Of a stretch of DNA of 64,000 nt, positions 24,660 to 34,398 are shown one piece after another. Position numbers and translations under genes: made by a program. Position 1 is the stretch's first letter, and every line of letters starts with the position of its first letter. The notes below the pieces were generated by a model. That model saw nothing but the letters and a program-made list of their open reading frames with translations, had not been told where the DNA came from and did no database searches. The stretch is from Phytohabitans houttuyneae (lineage in GTDB: Bacteria > Actinomycetota > Actinomycetes > Mycobacteriales > Micromonosporaceae): assembly GCF_011764425.1 (NCBI RefSeq), contig NZ_BLPF01000002.1:1178997-1242996 (forward strand). Reading direction: 5' to 3'.

Positions 24660-25916
24660 TCAGCGGCGCGGGCGTGCGAAACGGGCTACGCCGTAGCGGG
24701 CCACCGCCTTTCCGAGGGTGGCACCGTCTTCACTGGCGTCACGGTAGTGGATGCCGCCCCAGATGCGGGCCTGGACGAGCTCGGTGAGCGCCTGGGAGAA
24801 GCTCGTGAAGGTGCGGGTGGCGTCGGCGTCCGCGCTGTAGGCGCTGAACGTCATGGTGTCGCGGCCGAAGAACGCGGCGAGCGTGCTCATCCGGGCGCCG
24901 GTGGCGCAGGAGTGGCCGGACGGGTAGTCCGGGAACGGCGGCGTGACAAGCAGCGGCGTCCACTCCGGGTCGGGCTGGGTGGCCGGGTTGCCGTCGGTGC
25001 CGGCCTCCCGGATCGCGGTGACCGGCCGCCAGAAGCTCCACTGCGCCTTGGCCGCGAAGCACGCGATCCCGGTGTCCGCCGCGATGACGTCGACCATCGC
25101 GAACATGCGGGCGGTTTGCAGAGGGTTCAGCCGCCCGGTCTCGGCCAGCTGGCGTTTGATGTACCACTCGACGATCCGCCGGTCGTGCCACCAGATCGCC
25201 GCCTCGGTCTGGTCGGCGGTGCGTACCGTGCTGGCCAGCGAGCCGACCTGCTGGATCTCGTTGACGTCCCGCGCGTACTCGTCGCTGGCCAGTGCCGGCG
25301 GGCCGGAGGTGTACGGGTGGGAGACCCACGGCACGAGGAACGGTTTCAGGTGCGCCCCCGACGCGCCCTCGGAGGCGAAGGTGGGCGGGGTCGGGCGCCA
25401 CTGGCCCGGCTCGGTGCCGATCACCCACGTCTGGCCGCCACCCACGCCGTCGTCGCGGCGTGCGGCGATCATGCGACTGGCCGCCTGGCTGCCGACGCGG
25501 ACACCGCCCCGCTCGGCCGCGCCGTCGGGGACCGCGGCGAGCGACTGGTCGTACTGCTCCCGCAGTCTCTGCTCCTGCTCGGGGAACAGGCTCACGAGCA
25601 CCCCGAACGCCGCGGCGGCGACGGCCGCGTCCGTCGACTCCCGGCCACTGGCCGCCGGGGCGCCCAGGTACGGCTGGTACGGCGTGCCGGCGATCGCGTT
25701 GAGGGCGTCGAAGACCGCACCGTTGACCATCGCGAAGCTGCGGGACTGCACCCAGGGCTGCTGCCGCGCGACGTCGTAGACGGCGGTCTGGGTGTTGAGG
25801 TCCCAGGTGACGACCGGGTTCGCGGCCCTCGGCGCGGCGGGCGAGGCGGACGCGGGAGCGGACGTGACGGCGACGGCGGCCGCGACGGCCACCGCACAGA
25901 TGGGAGAAAACCGCAT
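24660..25916 (-). CDS. Secreted vanadium-dependent haloperoxidase / PAP2 family protein
   Basis: 418 residues with a signal peptide (ICAVAVAAAVAVTSAPASASP). The C-terminal half has the three-part PAP2/vanadate site: AAKAQWSFWRPVTAIREAG (Lys and Arg of KxxxxxxRP), FPDYPSGHSCATGA (PSGH) and ARIWGGIHYRDASEDG, in which the expected R-x5-H pattern appears as RIWGGIH. This is the layout of vanadium chloroperoxidase-type proteins secreted by actinobacteria, which either oxidise halides with peroxide or act as acid phosphatases. The start at 25916 is chosen because it begins directly at the signal peptide; no ribosome site is evident. Confidence 0.85.
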   Translation of the reverse strand: MRFSPICAVAVAAAVAVTSAPASASPAAPRAANPVVTWDLNTQTAVYDVARQQPWVQSRSFAMVNGAVFDALNAIAGTPYQPYLGAPAASGRESTDAAVAAAAFGVLVSLFPEQEQRLREQYDQSLAAVPDGAAERGGVRVGSQAASRMIAARRDDGVGGGQTWVIGTEPGQWRPTPPTFASEGASGAHLKPFLVPWVSHPYTSGPPALASDEYARDVNEIQQVGSLASTVRTADQTEAAIWWHDRRIVEWYIKRQLAETGRLNPLQTARMFAMVDVIAADTGIACFAAKAQWSFWRPVTAIREAGTDGNPATQPDPEWTPLLVTPPFPDYPSGHSCATGARMSTLAAFFGRDTMTFSAYSADADATRTFTSFSQALTELVQARIWGGIHYRDASEDGATLGKAVARYGVARFARPRR

Positions 25917-25988
25917 TGGCCCATCTATCGACAGCCATCGCGATCGACTCAACCGCCCGCCGCAGGTTTGGCGCCATCCGTAGCTTGA

Positions 25989-27137
<1,149 letters not shown>

Positions 27138-27177
27138 GCCTCACGCGGGCTCGCCGGTCAGCGGGCCGGACACCGGG

Positions 27178-29103
27178 TCAGATGAGCCAGCGGTCGAACC
27201 AGGCGCGCGTGCGGCGCAGGACGTCGAGCTGGTGGTTGCGTTCCCGGATCGAGTGGCCTTCGCGGGGATACACGACGTACGTGTGCTCGACGCCGAACCT
27301 GCGCAGCGCCCGGTGCAGGAACTGCGCCTGCGACACCGGAACGTTTGTGTCGCCCTCGCCGTGCAGGATCAGCACCGGCGTGTTGATCCTCGCGGCGTAC
27401 GAGATCGGGCTGAGCCGGTCGTGGCGGTGCGGACCCGGCCCGTCCCAGCCGTCGCTGCCGCCGAGTGCGGCCTCGAACGGCCCTTCCTCGCCGGTGGCGG
27501 CGAGCATCCCCCAGTCGCTGACGCCGGCGCCCACCACGGCGGCCTTGAACCGGTCGGTCTGCCCGACCGCCCACGCGGCGAGGAAGCCGCCGTGGCTCCA
27601 GCCGCCGATGCCCAGCCGGTCGGGGTCGGCGACGCCACCGGCGACGAGCAGGTCGATGCCGGCGCCGATTTCGGTCCACTCGTCGAGGCCGACCGCGCCG
27701 GCGGCGCGTGCCGCGAAGTCGTGGCCGTGCCCTTTGCCGCCGCGCGGGTTCGGCAGGAACACGGCGTAGCCCGCCGCCGCCAGCCACTGCCCGGACGGGT
27801 GCCAGGCGAGTGCGAGCCGGTCGGCGTGCCGGTCGTACGGGCCGCCGTGAGGCAGCGTCACGAGCGGAAACGGCCCGTCCTCGCGGGATTGGCCGGCGGG
27901 CAGGATCAGCAGGCCGTCCAGTGGCAGCCCGTCAGCGGCCTCGTACGACAGGCGCTCCTGGACACCCCACCGGACGTCGCGGAGTTCGGGTCGCAGGTCG
28001 GTCAGGCACGCCAGCGGCCCGCCCGTGGGGCCGGCGTGCACGTTTGCGGGCCGGTAGGACGTGCTCCGCACCACCGCGACGGCGTCGCCGTTCCGGCTGG
28101 CGGTCAACGACGTCGCGAGACCGTCGACCCGGTACGCCTCGACGAGGTGGGGGCCGGCCGGATCGAGCCGGTGGACGGCGGTGTCGAGCCCGTCCGCGAC
28201 AAGGACCAGCGGCGGACCGGCACCGACCTGGACCAGCTCGCTCGGGCAGGCGGTCATGCCGGCCGTCAGGTTGCGGTGCTCGCCCACCGGCCCGTTCGTG
28301 GGCACGGCGACATCGAGAACCGCCTGCCCGCCCACCAGAGCCGGCGGAGTCTTCGCGACATACGCCAGGTGCCAGCCGTCGGACGCCGGCCACCACACGA
28401 GCGACGACGCGCCCGCCGCTGCCGGGCCGAGATCCCGCGCCGCGCCGGTGTCCGGGTCGAGCAGGTGCAGACCCGGCTCGACAAGGCCTGGGTCGATGTC
28501 CGGCGTGGACCAGGTCAGTACCGCCAGCATCCCGTCGCCGGGCCGCTGGACCACCTCGACGACATGGCGGTCGCCGAACGCGCGCGGCGTCCGGACCTCG
28601 CCGCTGCGCACGTCGAGCAGCCGCAGCCGGTCCGGGCGTACCCGCTCGCCGTACACCCGCGCGTCGTCACGCTCCCTGACCCGGCGTTCGTCCTCATCGG
28701 ACGGTTCGTCCGCCGCGATCACCACGACCAGGTCCGGATCGGCCAGCGGGAGGTGCCCGGAAACCCCACCGGCCCAGCGCGTGAGCGGCCGAACGGCGCC
28801 GCCGGCGAGTGCCGCCCGCTGCAGTTGTGCCGTGCCACGCTCGGCCCGGTCGGACAGGAAGTAGATCGACCGCGAGTCGGCGGACCATCGCGGCGCCGAG
28901 TCGTACGCCTCGCCTCGCGCCAGCCGCCGGGGCGCGCTGTTGGCGTCGACGGCGGCCACCCACAGCTCGCTGACCGGGTGGTCGCCGGCCCGGCCGGCCG
29001 GGGTGACCACGTAGGCGACCCACCTGCCGTCCGGCGACAGCGCCAACGCCTGCGGCACGCGACCGTCGACCACCAGCTCGGCGGTGAGCTTTACCTGGTC
29101 CAC
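27178..29103 (-). CDS. S9 family prolyl-oligopeptidase-like serine peptidase
   Basis: 641 residues. The first 380 form a propeller of WD40/DPP-like blades (LALSPDGRWVAYVV, PRWSADSRSIYFLSD). The C-terminal 250 form an alpha/beta-hydrolase with the nucleophile in GIGGWSHGGFLAAW, Asp in LHGEGDTNVPVSQ and His in PREGHSIRE. LITLPHGGPY-like VTLPHGGPYDRH gives the oxyanion region. No signal peptide is seen, so it probably cleaves short peptides in the cytoplasm. It is divergent from the DUF6185 gene. GTG 29103 has TACTGT 6 bases upstream (29110-29115) and no ribosome site. Confidence 0.92.
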   Translation of the reverse strand: MDQVKLTAELVVDGRVPQALALSPDGRWVAYVVTPAGRAGDHPVSELWVAAVDANSAPRRLARGEAYDSAPRWSADSRSIYFLSDRAERGTAQLQRAALAGGAVRPLTRWAGGVSGHLPLADPDLVVVIAADEPSDEDERRVRERDDARVYGERVRPDRLRLLDVRSGEVRTPRAFGDRHVVEVVQRPGDGMLAVLTWSTPDIDPGLVEPGLHLLDPDTGAARDLGPAAAGASSLVWWPASDGWHLAYVAKTPPALVGGQAVLDVAVPTNGPVGEHRNLTAGMTACPSELVQVGAGPPLVLVADGLDTAVHRLDPAGPHLVEAYRVDGLATSLTASRNGDAVAVVRSTSYRPANVHAGPTGGPLACLTDLRPELRDVRWGVQERLSYEAADGLPLDGLLILPAGQSREDGPFPLVTLPHGGPYDRHADRLALAWHPSGQWLAAAGYAVFLPNPRGGKGHGHDFAARAAGAVGLDEWTEIGAGIDLLVAGGVADPDRLGIGGWSHGGFLAAWAVGQTDRFKAAVVGAGVSDWGMLAATGEEGPFEAALGGSDGWDGPGPHRHDRLSPISYAARINTPVLILHGEGDTNVPVSQAQFLHRALRRFGVEHTYVVYPREGHSIRERNHQLDVLRRTRAWFDRWLI

Positions 29104-29109
29104 CGGGGC

Positions 29110-29115
29110 ACAGTA
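29110..29115 (-). promoter_or_regulatory. -10 element of a leaderless promoter
   Basis: TACTGT on the minus strand, 6 bases before the S9 peptidase GTG at 29103. Confidence 0.5.
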
Positions 29116-29163
29116 TCGGGTATCCGACGCGGAAGCTGCGCGGGTGCGAGCCGGTCGGATGCC

Positions 29164-29169
29164 TATCGT
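29164..29169 (+). promoter_or_regulatory. -10 element of a leaderless promoter
   Basis: TATCGT ends 6 bases before GTG 29176 and decides that start over the in-frame GTG at 29170. Confidence 0.5.
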
Positions 29170-29175
29170 GTGCGG

Positions 29176-31818
29176 GTGTTGTCACGGTGGCGCGCGCCGG
29201 CCGCGCGGTGGGCGGCGGTCGTCCCCGGCCTGGTGCTTGTCGTCGCCGCGCTCGACGTGCTGGCCGGGCTGCTGCTCGACAGCGGCTATCCATCGTGGAC
29301 ACCGCCGGTGCGCGAGCGGCCCGCGCACGCCTCGCCGGGCGCGTACGCGGTGTACGCCGACCGGGAGCTGGGCTGCCGCACGCTCACCCTGGCGGTCGAC
29401 GGCACCGAGCTGCGCGCCCACTACGACCTCTACCTCCCGGCCCGGCACCCGCTTGTCGAGCGGGTGCGCCGTGGAGAGGCGGAGTCGGACGTCGCGGCGT
29501 TCGTCGCCACCCAACTGGGCACCGTGCAGGGGACGCTGCCATCCTGGCCGGACCCGGGCCACGACTCCCAGCGGTACACCTGGAATCTCGCTTTTCATCC
29601 GCCAGCCATCCAGCCCATGGCCGCCGGCGACTGCCCGGCCAAGTACGGCGTGGACCTCGCGCACGTCCACGTCCCGGCGCACCCGACTGCGCTGGCGTTC
29701 GACCGCGACCGTCTGGTCGTCAGCACCGCGGAGGACGGCGGCCCGACCCGCGACCGGGTCGTGGTGTCCGGGGTGGATGTGCTCTTCACCGACGGCGAGC
29801 GGGCTCGCACCGACCACGCCGGCCGCGTCGAGCTCGACCGGGGCGGCGACCCGCTCGTGCTGCTGCTGCGCGACCGGGGTGGCGCCTTCGCGGTCGCCGA
29901 CCTCGCGCAGACCCGGCTGACGGTTGCCGACGAGCTGCTGGGCGGGCTCGCGTCCGGCGCGCCGCTCGCGGTGCTGTGGTGGTACCTGCGCACGGTCCGC
30001 CGCGAGCGGCCGCCGGCCGGCATCGACCGGTTGTGCCGGCTGGCCGGTGCCGGGTTCGGCCTCTACGTGGTCAGCGGCGCCGCCGCGGTGCTGCTCACGA
30101 TCACCGACTGGTACGGCCTGTGGCGCTCCGGTGCCATCGCGGCCTGGTCGCCCGCCGGCCCGGACGGCGACTGGTGGGCACCGGACAACGGCACCTCAGC
30201 GATCGTGCTCGCCGCCGTGGCCGTGCTGGTCGGCTGGCCGGTGGCGCTCTTCGTCGGCGGCGGCCGCGTGGTGCCCGGCCGGCGGCGGCACCTCTACCTG
30301 CTGGCCGCGCCGGCGGCAGCCGGGGTGAGCATCGCCGCCGTGGCGCTGGCCGCCGGGGTGCCGGATCCGCCGGCGCGGGTGGTGGTCGCCGGCCTCGGGC
30401 TGGCCATATTCGCCGGCTTCCGGCTGCTCGCGGCGCCGGTGCTGCGCGGAGCCACCGGGCACGCCGTCGCCGGTGCCGCGACCGTGGCGGCCGTGGTGCT
30501 GATGCTCGGCGAGCTGTACGCGGAGCCGTACGGTTACGCGTCCCGGGTGAGCGAGTGGGCGTACTTCGGGCTCTACCTGGTGGTGGTCGGCGCCCTGCTG
30601 GTCGCGGTCGTGCGGCTGCGGCTGTCCGGGTTCCGCCACGCCGTCGTGGTGGCGGTCGCTGCCGCGGTGGGCGTGTGGGCCGCCGCGGACGCGCTGCACA
30701 CGCTGCTCACGCCGGCGCCGGGCTTCGCGTACACGGTGTGGTCGCTGCTGGCCGAGGTCGACCTCGTGCAGTCACTGGTGTACTGGGCCAGCCTGCTCGC
30801 CCTCCTCGCGGTGCTGCGCGCCCTTCCCCTCGCCGACCACCGGCTGATGCGCCGCGCAGGCCTGTGCTTCGCGGTGCTCACCTTCTACTGGACCTCCGAG
30901 CAGCTCTTCTACCTGCCGGTGTCGGTCGCGGTGGGCGCGGCGATGACCTGGTGGGTGCTGCTGCCCGCGCGGCCACCCGACGACGACCATCTGGTGCTGC
31001 GCGCGGCACGCATCGCGGTGCGCCTCGCCACCTTCGACCGCGCCGCCGAGCGTGCGCGGGCCGAGGTTGTCACCGACCTGCGGGGCGCTGCCGGCGCGGC
31101 GAACGTCGACGTCGTGCAACGCATGAAGGACTACCGGGAGCTGGAGGCGGCGGTCCCGGTCACGCCGGCCGGCCTCACCACCCGGGTGCCGGAGGGCGCG
31201 ACCGCCGAGGGCATGCGCGACACGCTGAGCATCGGCGGCTGGCGGCACGGGTGGGCGGCGGCCGGTTACGGGCTGCTGCTCGGGTCGCCGTGGATCGCGC
31301 TGGACTCGTGGGAGACCGCCAGCGGGTGGCGCACCGGCGGCTTCCACCTCGTCGACCTGGTCGGGACGACATCATGGGTCGTGCTGCAGTGGCCGATCAT
31401 GGGGTTCTTCTTCGGCTACTTCTACCCGTACATCCGGGGGCGCAACGGCATCTTCAAAGGGCTGGCATATCTCGTCACGCTGGTGGTGCCGCTGCTGGCG
31501 TACCGGGCGGTGCTCGACCAGAGCGACCTCTGGGTCAACCTGCTGCGCTGGACGCTCGAGTTGACCCTCTTCACGCTTCTGCTCGGCCTCGTCGCCGGCG
31601 ACGTGCTGATCCTCAAGCGGCTCGGCCTCGGCTGGGGGCACCTGCTGGAGCTGCACCGCAAGCGGGTCGTGCTCGCCGGCCTCTCCGCGCTGGTGGCCGC
31701 CCAGGCCGCTGTCGTGGCCGCGGTGATCGCGGGTGTGTTGCCGCTTGCCTTGCAGGAGGCCGGTCTCGGCCCTGACGACACCCGCCCCGGCACGGTGACG
31801 CAGGGGACCGGCCCGTGA
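29176..31818 (+). CDS. DUF6185-like large polytopic membrane protein
   Basis: 880 residues. A signal or anchor helix (WAAVVPGLVLVVAALDVLAGLLL) is followed by an extracytoplasmic domain of about 230 residues (DRELGCRTLTLAVDGTELRAHYDLYLP, QRYTWNLAFHPPAIQ, HVHVPAHPTALAF), then at least ten membrane helices. A cytoplasmic charged loop lies at about 610-680 (ARIAVRLATFDRAAERARAEV, VVQRMKDYRELE). The final part has conserved features such as MGFFFGYFYPYIRGRNGIFKGL. This arrangement matches the DUF6185 family, of unknown function. The frame is open for 1.9 kb upstream, but that is opposite the S9 peptidase. Possibly a transporter, polymerase or sensor; the sequence does not say which. Confidence 0.7.
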   Translation: MLSRWRAPAARWAAVVPGLVLVVAALDVLAGLLLDSGYPSWTPPVRERPAHASPGAYAVYADRELGCRTLTLAVDGTELRAHYDLYLPARHPLVERVRRGEAESDVAAFVATQLGTVQGTLPSWPDPGHDSQRYTWNLAFHPPAIQPMAAGDCPAKYGVDLAHVHVPAHPTALAFDRDRLVVSTAEDGGPTRDRVVVSGVDVLFTDGERARTDHAGRVELDRGGDPLVLLLRDRGGAFAVADLAQTRLTVADELLGGLASGAPLAVLWWYLRTVRRERPPAGIDRLCRLAGAGFGLYVVSGAAAVLLTITDWYGLWRSGAIAAWSPAGPDGDWWAPDNGTSAIVLAAVAVLVGWPVALFVGGGRVVPGRRRHLYLLAAPAAAGVSIAAVALAAGVPDPPARVVVAGLGLAIFAGFRLLAAPVLRGATGHAVAGAATVAAVVLMLGELYAEPYGYASRVSEWAYFGLYLVVVGALLVAVVRLRLSGFRHAVVVAVAAAVGVWAAADALHTLLTPAPGFAYTVWSLLAEVDLVQSLVYWASLLALLAVLRALPLADHRLMRRAGLCFAVLTFYWTSEQLFYLPVSVAVGAAMTWWVLLPARPPDDDHLVLRAARIAVRLATFDRAAERARAEVVTDLRGAAGAANVDVVQRMKDYRELEAAVPVTPAGLTTRVPEGATAEGMRDTLSIGGWRHGWAAAGYGLLLGSPWIALDSWETASGWRTGGFHLVDLVGTTSWVVLQWPIMGFFFGYFYPYIRGRNGIFKGLAYLVTLVVPLLAYRAVLDQSDLWVNLLRWTLELTLFTLLLGLVAGDVLILKRLGLGWGHLLELHRKRVVLAGLSALVAAQAAVVAAVIAGVLPLALQEAGLGPDDTRPGTVTQGTGP

Positions 31819-31970
31819 TCGACGGCGTCCCCATCCGGCCGGCGTAGCCGACCGCGCAGAGCGAAGGCGGCTCGGCGGCTGCTGACCGTCGCCGTCGCGG
31901 CCACGACGTGGTCATCGCGGATCGTCATGCTCACGTCGTCGAGGATGGCCGGGCTGAAGACCGCGGCGGA

Positions 31971-32197
31971 GACGACCGGTTCAACGGCCGGGTCAACCAC
32001 TTCGTCTACTCCGCGTTCCGGGGCGGGGAAAGGGGGTTGTTCATCACCCCGATGTCGTCGCCGATCCAGGTCTCCCGCATCGGGGTCGGATCTCGTCACC
32101 GACGCTGTCGTGGGAGCGGCAGGGCGGGGCGGTCAACGAAGGTTCGTACGCGGTGTACAACGCCGGGAAGACCTTCCTGACGTACTCGGCGAGCTGA
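31971..32197 (+). pseudogene. Remnant of a GH43 family glycosidase
   Basis: One frame (from 31971) reads RFNGRVNHFVYSAFRGG then GLFITPMSSPIQVS, and after a shift near 32085-32092 another frame reads ISSPTLSWERQGGAVNEG and FLTYSAS before TGA at 32195. Together these match the block 'NG..yfVwSa..gg..~lfia.MssP..vs...ISsPt..WE..ggaVNEGp....gktFLtYSAS' found in the second half of GH43 arabinanases, arabinofuranosidases and xylosidases. The first half and the C-terminus are missing, and 150 bases upstream (31819-31970) show nothing recognisable. The function is lost. Confidence 0.7.
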
Positions 32198-32230
32198 TGA
32201 GCGCCCCGGAACGAGTCCCGGGGCGCTCAT
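32197..32230. terminator. Bidirectional hairpin terminator
   Basis: A perfect 13-bp stem (atgagcgccccgg and its complement) with an 8-base loop, ending one base before the SRPBCC gene stop. It separates the GH43 remnant from the SRPBCC gene. Confidence 0.8.
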
Positions 32231-32231
32231 C

Positions 32232-33119
32232 TCACTTTTCGAAGCTGAACATGCCCTCGGGCACCCCGGCCATCTCGATCCGGCGCCAGATCGAGCGCCA
32301 CTGCGGGAGCTCGTGGTAGCGGCGCAGCGCGGCGAGGCCGCCCAGCCAGCCGGTCCAGCCCGGGTACGGCGGGTTGGCGGGGTCGAACCCGCTCTGCACC
32401 ACGGTGAGCCGGGTCTTGCCGTCCGCGCCTTCCAGCTCCCAGCTGTCGGTCATGCCGTCGGCGAAGCGCAGCGTCGCCTTGCGGCCCGGCTCGAACTCGA
32501 CGAACTTGGCCCCGCCGGGGTCCAGGTCGAACCCACCCATCGCGAACCGGCCGCCCACATAGGGCTCGATGTCCACATTGGCGCCGAACCACCGGTGGAA
32601 CTGGTCCGGCTGGGTCATCGAGTCGAACACCTCCTCCGGTGTCGCGTCGATCAGCACGGAGGCGCGCAGCTCGCTCGACGTGAAGTCGCACTTCGGCGTC
32701 TGCTCGCGGCCGGCCAGGTAGTCGGCGAGGTTGGCGATCGCCAGCGTCCAGAAGGTCTGCAGGGCGCCACGGGCACCGGCCTCGTCGGCCAGCACCTCCG
32801 CGAAGGTGGGCAGGTCGCTCTGGCTCAGCGTGACAAGCGTGCCGTCTTCGTCCTCGGCGAGCTCGAACTGCGCCGTGGTCTCCACGCCCTCCACGGTCCA
32901 GGCGAACCGGAGGGTGCGCTCGTCCACGTGCAGCACGCGCTGGTGCGGCTCGGCGCCGTCCGGCGTGAAGCGGCCCCAGAACTCGTATCTGCCGGGCAGG
33001 TCGACCTTCGCGTGCTCGGCCAGCCAGACGCGCATCGCGGCCGGGTCCGTCAGCGCCTCGTGCACGACCTTGGGTGCGGCCGGAACGACCGCGCTCAGGC
33101 GCATGTCAAATTCAGTCAT
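32232..33119 (-). CDS. SRPBCC family protein with two AHSA1-like domains
   Basis: 295 residues made of two tandem START/AHSA1-type domains. Domain 1 (about 1-140): RLSAVVPAAPKVVHEALTDPAAMRVWLAEHAKVD, LRFAWTVEG. Domain 2 (about 150-290): RASVLIDATPEEVFDSMTQPDQFHRWFGANVDIEPYVGGRFAMGG in outline, and SGFDPANPPYPGWTGWLGGLAALRRYHE. Such proteins bind hydrophobic ligands or act as chaperone-activating factors. The gene overlaps the upstream ArsR-type regulator by 8 bases and is clearly cotranscribed with it, a common pairing. Ligand unknown. Confidence 0.85.
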   Translation of the reverse strand: MTEFDMRLSAVVPAAPKVVHEALTDPAAMRVWLAEHAKVDLPGRYEFWGRFTPDGAEPHQRVLHVDERTLRFAWTVEGVETTAQFELAEDEDGTLVTLSQSDLPTFAEVLADEAGARGALQTFWTLAIANLADYLAGREQTPKCDFTSSELRASVLIDATPEEVFDSMTQPDQFHRWFGANVDIEPYVGGRFAMGGFDLDPGGAKFVEFEPGRKATLRFADGMTDSWELEGADGKTRLTVVQSGFDPANPPYPGWTGWLGGLAALRRYHELPQWRSIWRRIEMAGVPEGMFSFEK

Positions 33120-33669
33120 CAGGATCTCCCTTGGGATAGCAGGCGACGGCCAGGCGGAACTCGTCGCCCTCGGCCCCGCCGTAGCGGGTGAACAGGTCCC
33201 GCAACGTCTGCTGAAGCTCGTCGAGGAACGCCTTGCGCTGCTCCGGGCGCACCCGGATGTCTCCGGAAACGCCGATCGACGGCAGGTCCGGCCGGGTGAG
33301 GTCGAGTGCCGCGATGTCCGCCTGGACGCCCTCCATCAGGTCGACCAGGTAGCCAAGGCTGAGGCGGTCGCGGGTCTGGCGCAGCCCGATCCGGCCCACC
33401 AGGCTCGGGGACAGCCAGTAGGACCGGCCGGTCGCTTGGTAGATCCCCTCGTGGATCGCGCGCACCCGGCGCTCGGCCACCTGGCGCACCAGGCCAGCCT
33501 CCAGCAGGCGCTTGACGTGGTAGTAGACCCGCTGCGGGGTCTGGTCGAGCTCGGCCGCCACCTCGGTGCACGACCGGGGCTCGGCGAGCTGCCGCAGCAC
33601 TTCGATCCGCTGCGGCTTGAGCAGGGCCTCAGCCTGCTCGATCTTGTCGAGGTAGACGACGTCTCTCAT
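33112..33669 (-). CDS. ArsR family winged-helix transcriptional regulator
   Basis: 185 residues. The N-terminal winged helix reads ALLKPQRIEVLRQLAEPRSCTEVAAELDQTPQRVYYHVKRLLEAGLVRQVAERRVRAIHEGIY in outline (motifs CTEVAAELDQ and VYYHVKRLLEAGLV). No metal-binding ELCVCDL-type box is seen. The C-terminal 90 residues are helical and probably dimerise or bind a ligand. It heads the operon with the SRPBCC gene. A strong TTGACA and a TTTACGTAAA palindrome lie just upstream, so autoregulation is likely. Confidence 0.88.
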   Translation of the reverse strand: MRDVVYLDKIEQAEALLKPQRIEVLRQLAEPRSCTEVAAELDQTPQRVYYHVKRLLEAGLVRQVAERRVRAIHEGIYQATGRSYWLSPSLVGRIGLRQTRDRLSLGYLVDLMEGVQADIAALDLTRPDLPSIGVSGDIRVRPEQRKAFLDELQQTLRDLFTRYGGAEGDEFRLAVACYPKGDPDD

Positions 33670-33678
33670 GGCAAAACT

Positions 33679-33707
33679 AGTCTTTACGTAAAAGAAGTTT
33701 TTGTCAA
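33679..33707 (-). promoter_or_regulatory. Promoter and probable operator of the ArsR-SRPBCC operon
   Basis: On the minus strand TTGACA (33702-33707), 17 bases, then AAGACT (33679-33684). Inside lies the palindrome TTTACGTAAA (33683-33692), in a strikingly AT-rich stretch, placed where a bound repressor would block RNA polymerase. Confidence 0.55.
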
Positions 33708-33880
33708 TCGCCCCGGGCGGGAGGTCGTTCGGGCACCGAAACCGGGACGATAGTGAAGAGTGTCTATGTCACGTCGGAGTGGTTCCAGATAAGTCGATAT
33801 GCTGGCGATCCCCGGAGGCGGCAATCGATTGACGACGATGTCCGCCCTTGCCGCCACAGGATCAGTATTGGGAGGCTTCG

Positions 33881-34333
33881 ATGTCGCGACCGCCCCTCAG
33901 CCTCGCCCGGCTTGCGCTCGGGCTGATCACCGCGCTCACGCTGGCACTGGTCGCCAGCCAGCCGGCCGCCGCCGCGAGCACCACCACCACTCCGCCGGCG
34001 ACGACATGGCAGCTGGCCAGCATCGGACAGCGGATCTGTATCCCGGCCGGCGAGTCCTGGTGGACCTACTTCTGGATCACCATCGACGGGCAGTGGTCGA
34101 CACCGATCGAGGTCGGCGCGCGCAACCTGCGCGCCGGCACGACCACGAGCCTTCCGCACGCGCCGATCCCACCCGGTTCGAGTGACGGGCACGTCGCGCT
34201 CAACCTGATCGCGATGACGCTGCCGCCGCTGCCGTTCGGCGTGTACCAGCCGGAGCTGACAGCCTCGGACGGGACCGTGACGCAGAGCGTGCCCGTCACG
34301 ATCCAGGTGCAGGAGCGCTGGGGCTGCGCCTAG
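33881..34333 (+). CDS. Small secreted protein, unknown function
   Basis: 150 residues with a signal peptide (RLALGLITALTLALVASQPAAAA, cleavage near residue 32). The mature part begins with a Thr-rich stretch (STTTTPPATT) and has a compact beta domain: RICIPAGESWWTYFWITIDGQW and VTIQVQERWGCA, with two cysteines probably paired. ATG 33881 is preceded by gggagg at a 5-base spacing. No family recognised. A long hairpin follows the stop. Confidence 0.6.
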   Translation: MSRPPLSLARLALGLITALTLALVASQPAAAASTTTTPPATTWQLASIGQRICIPAGESWWTYFWITIDGQWSTPIEVGARNLRAGTTTSLPHAPIPPGSSDGHVALNLIAMTLPPLPFGVYQPELTASDGTVTQSVPVTIQVQERWGCA

Positions 34334-34346
34334 ATCTTGGTGGCGT

Positions 34347-34381
34347 GGCGGCCGTGCACCCCGACTCGGTGCGCGGCCGCC
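34347..34381. terminator. Bidirectional hairpin terminator
   Basis: Arms 34347-34360 and 34368-34381 (ggcggccgtgcacc with ggtgcgcggccgcc) pair over 14 positions with one G-U pair around a 7-base loop, between the converging secreted-protein and DHFR-like genes. Confidence 0.7.
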
Positions 34382-34398
34382 GCCGCGCGTGGACCGGC

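Noticed and set aside
27232-29170. Long plus-strand frame leading into the DUF6185 gene
   Set aside because: It is the reverse side of the S9 peptidase gene; its translation is Arg/Pro/Gly-rich and has no domain. The leaderless-type start at 29176 fits the signal peptide.
31600-32099. Minus-strand frame with AILDDVSMTIRDDHVV across the end of DUF6185
   Set aside because: It lacks a start and a family match, lies mostly opposite a clear gene, and the plus strand has the GH43 signal in the same place.
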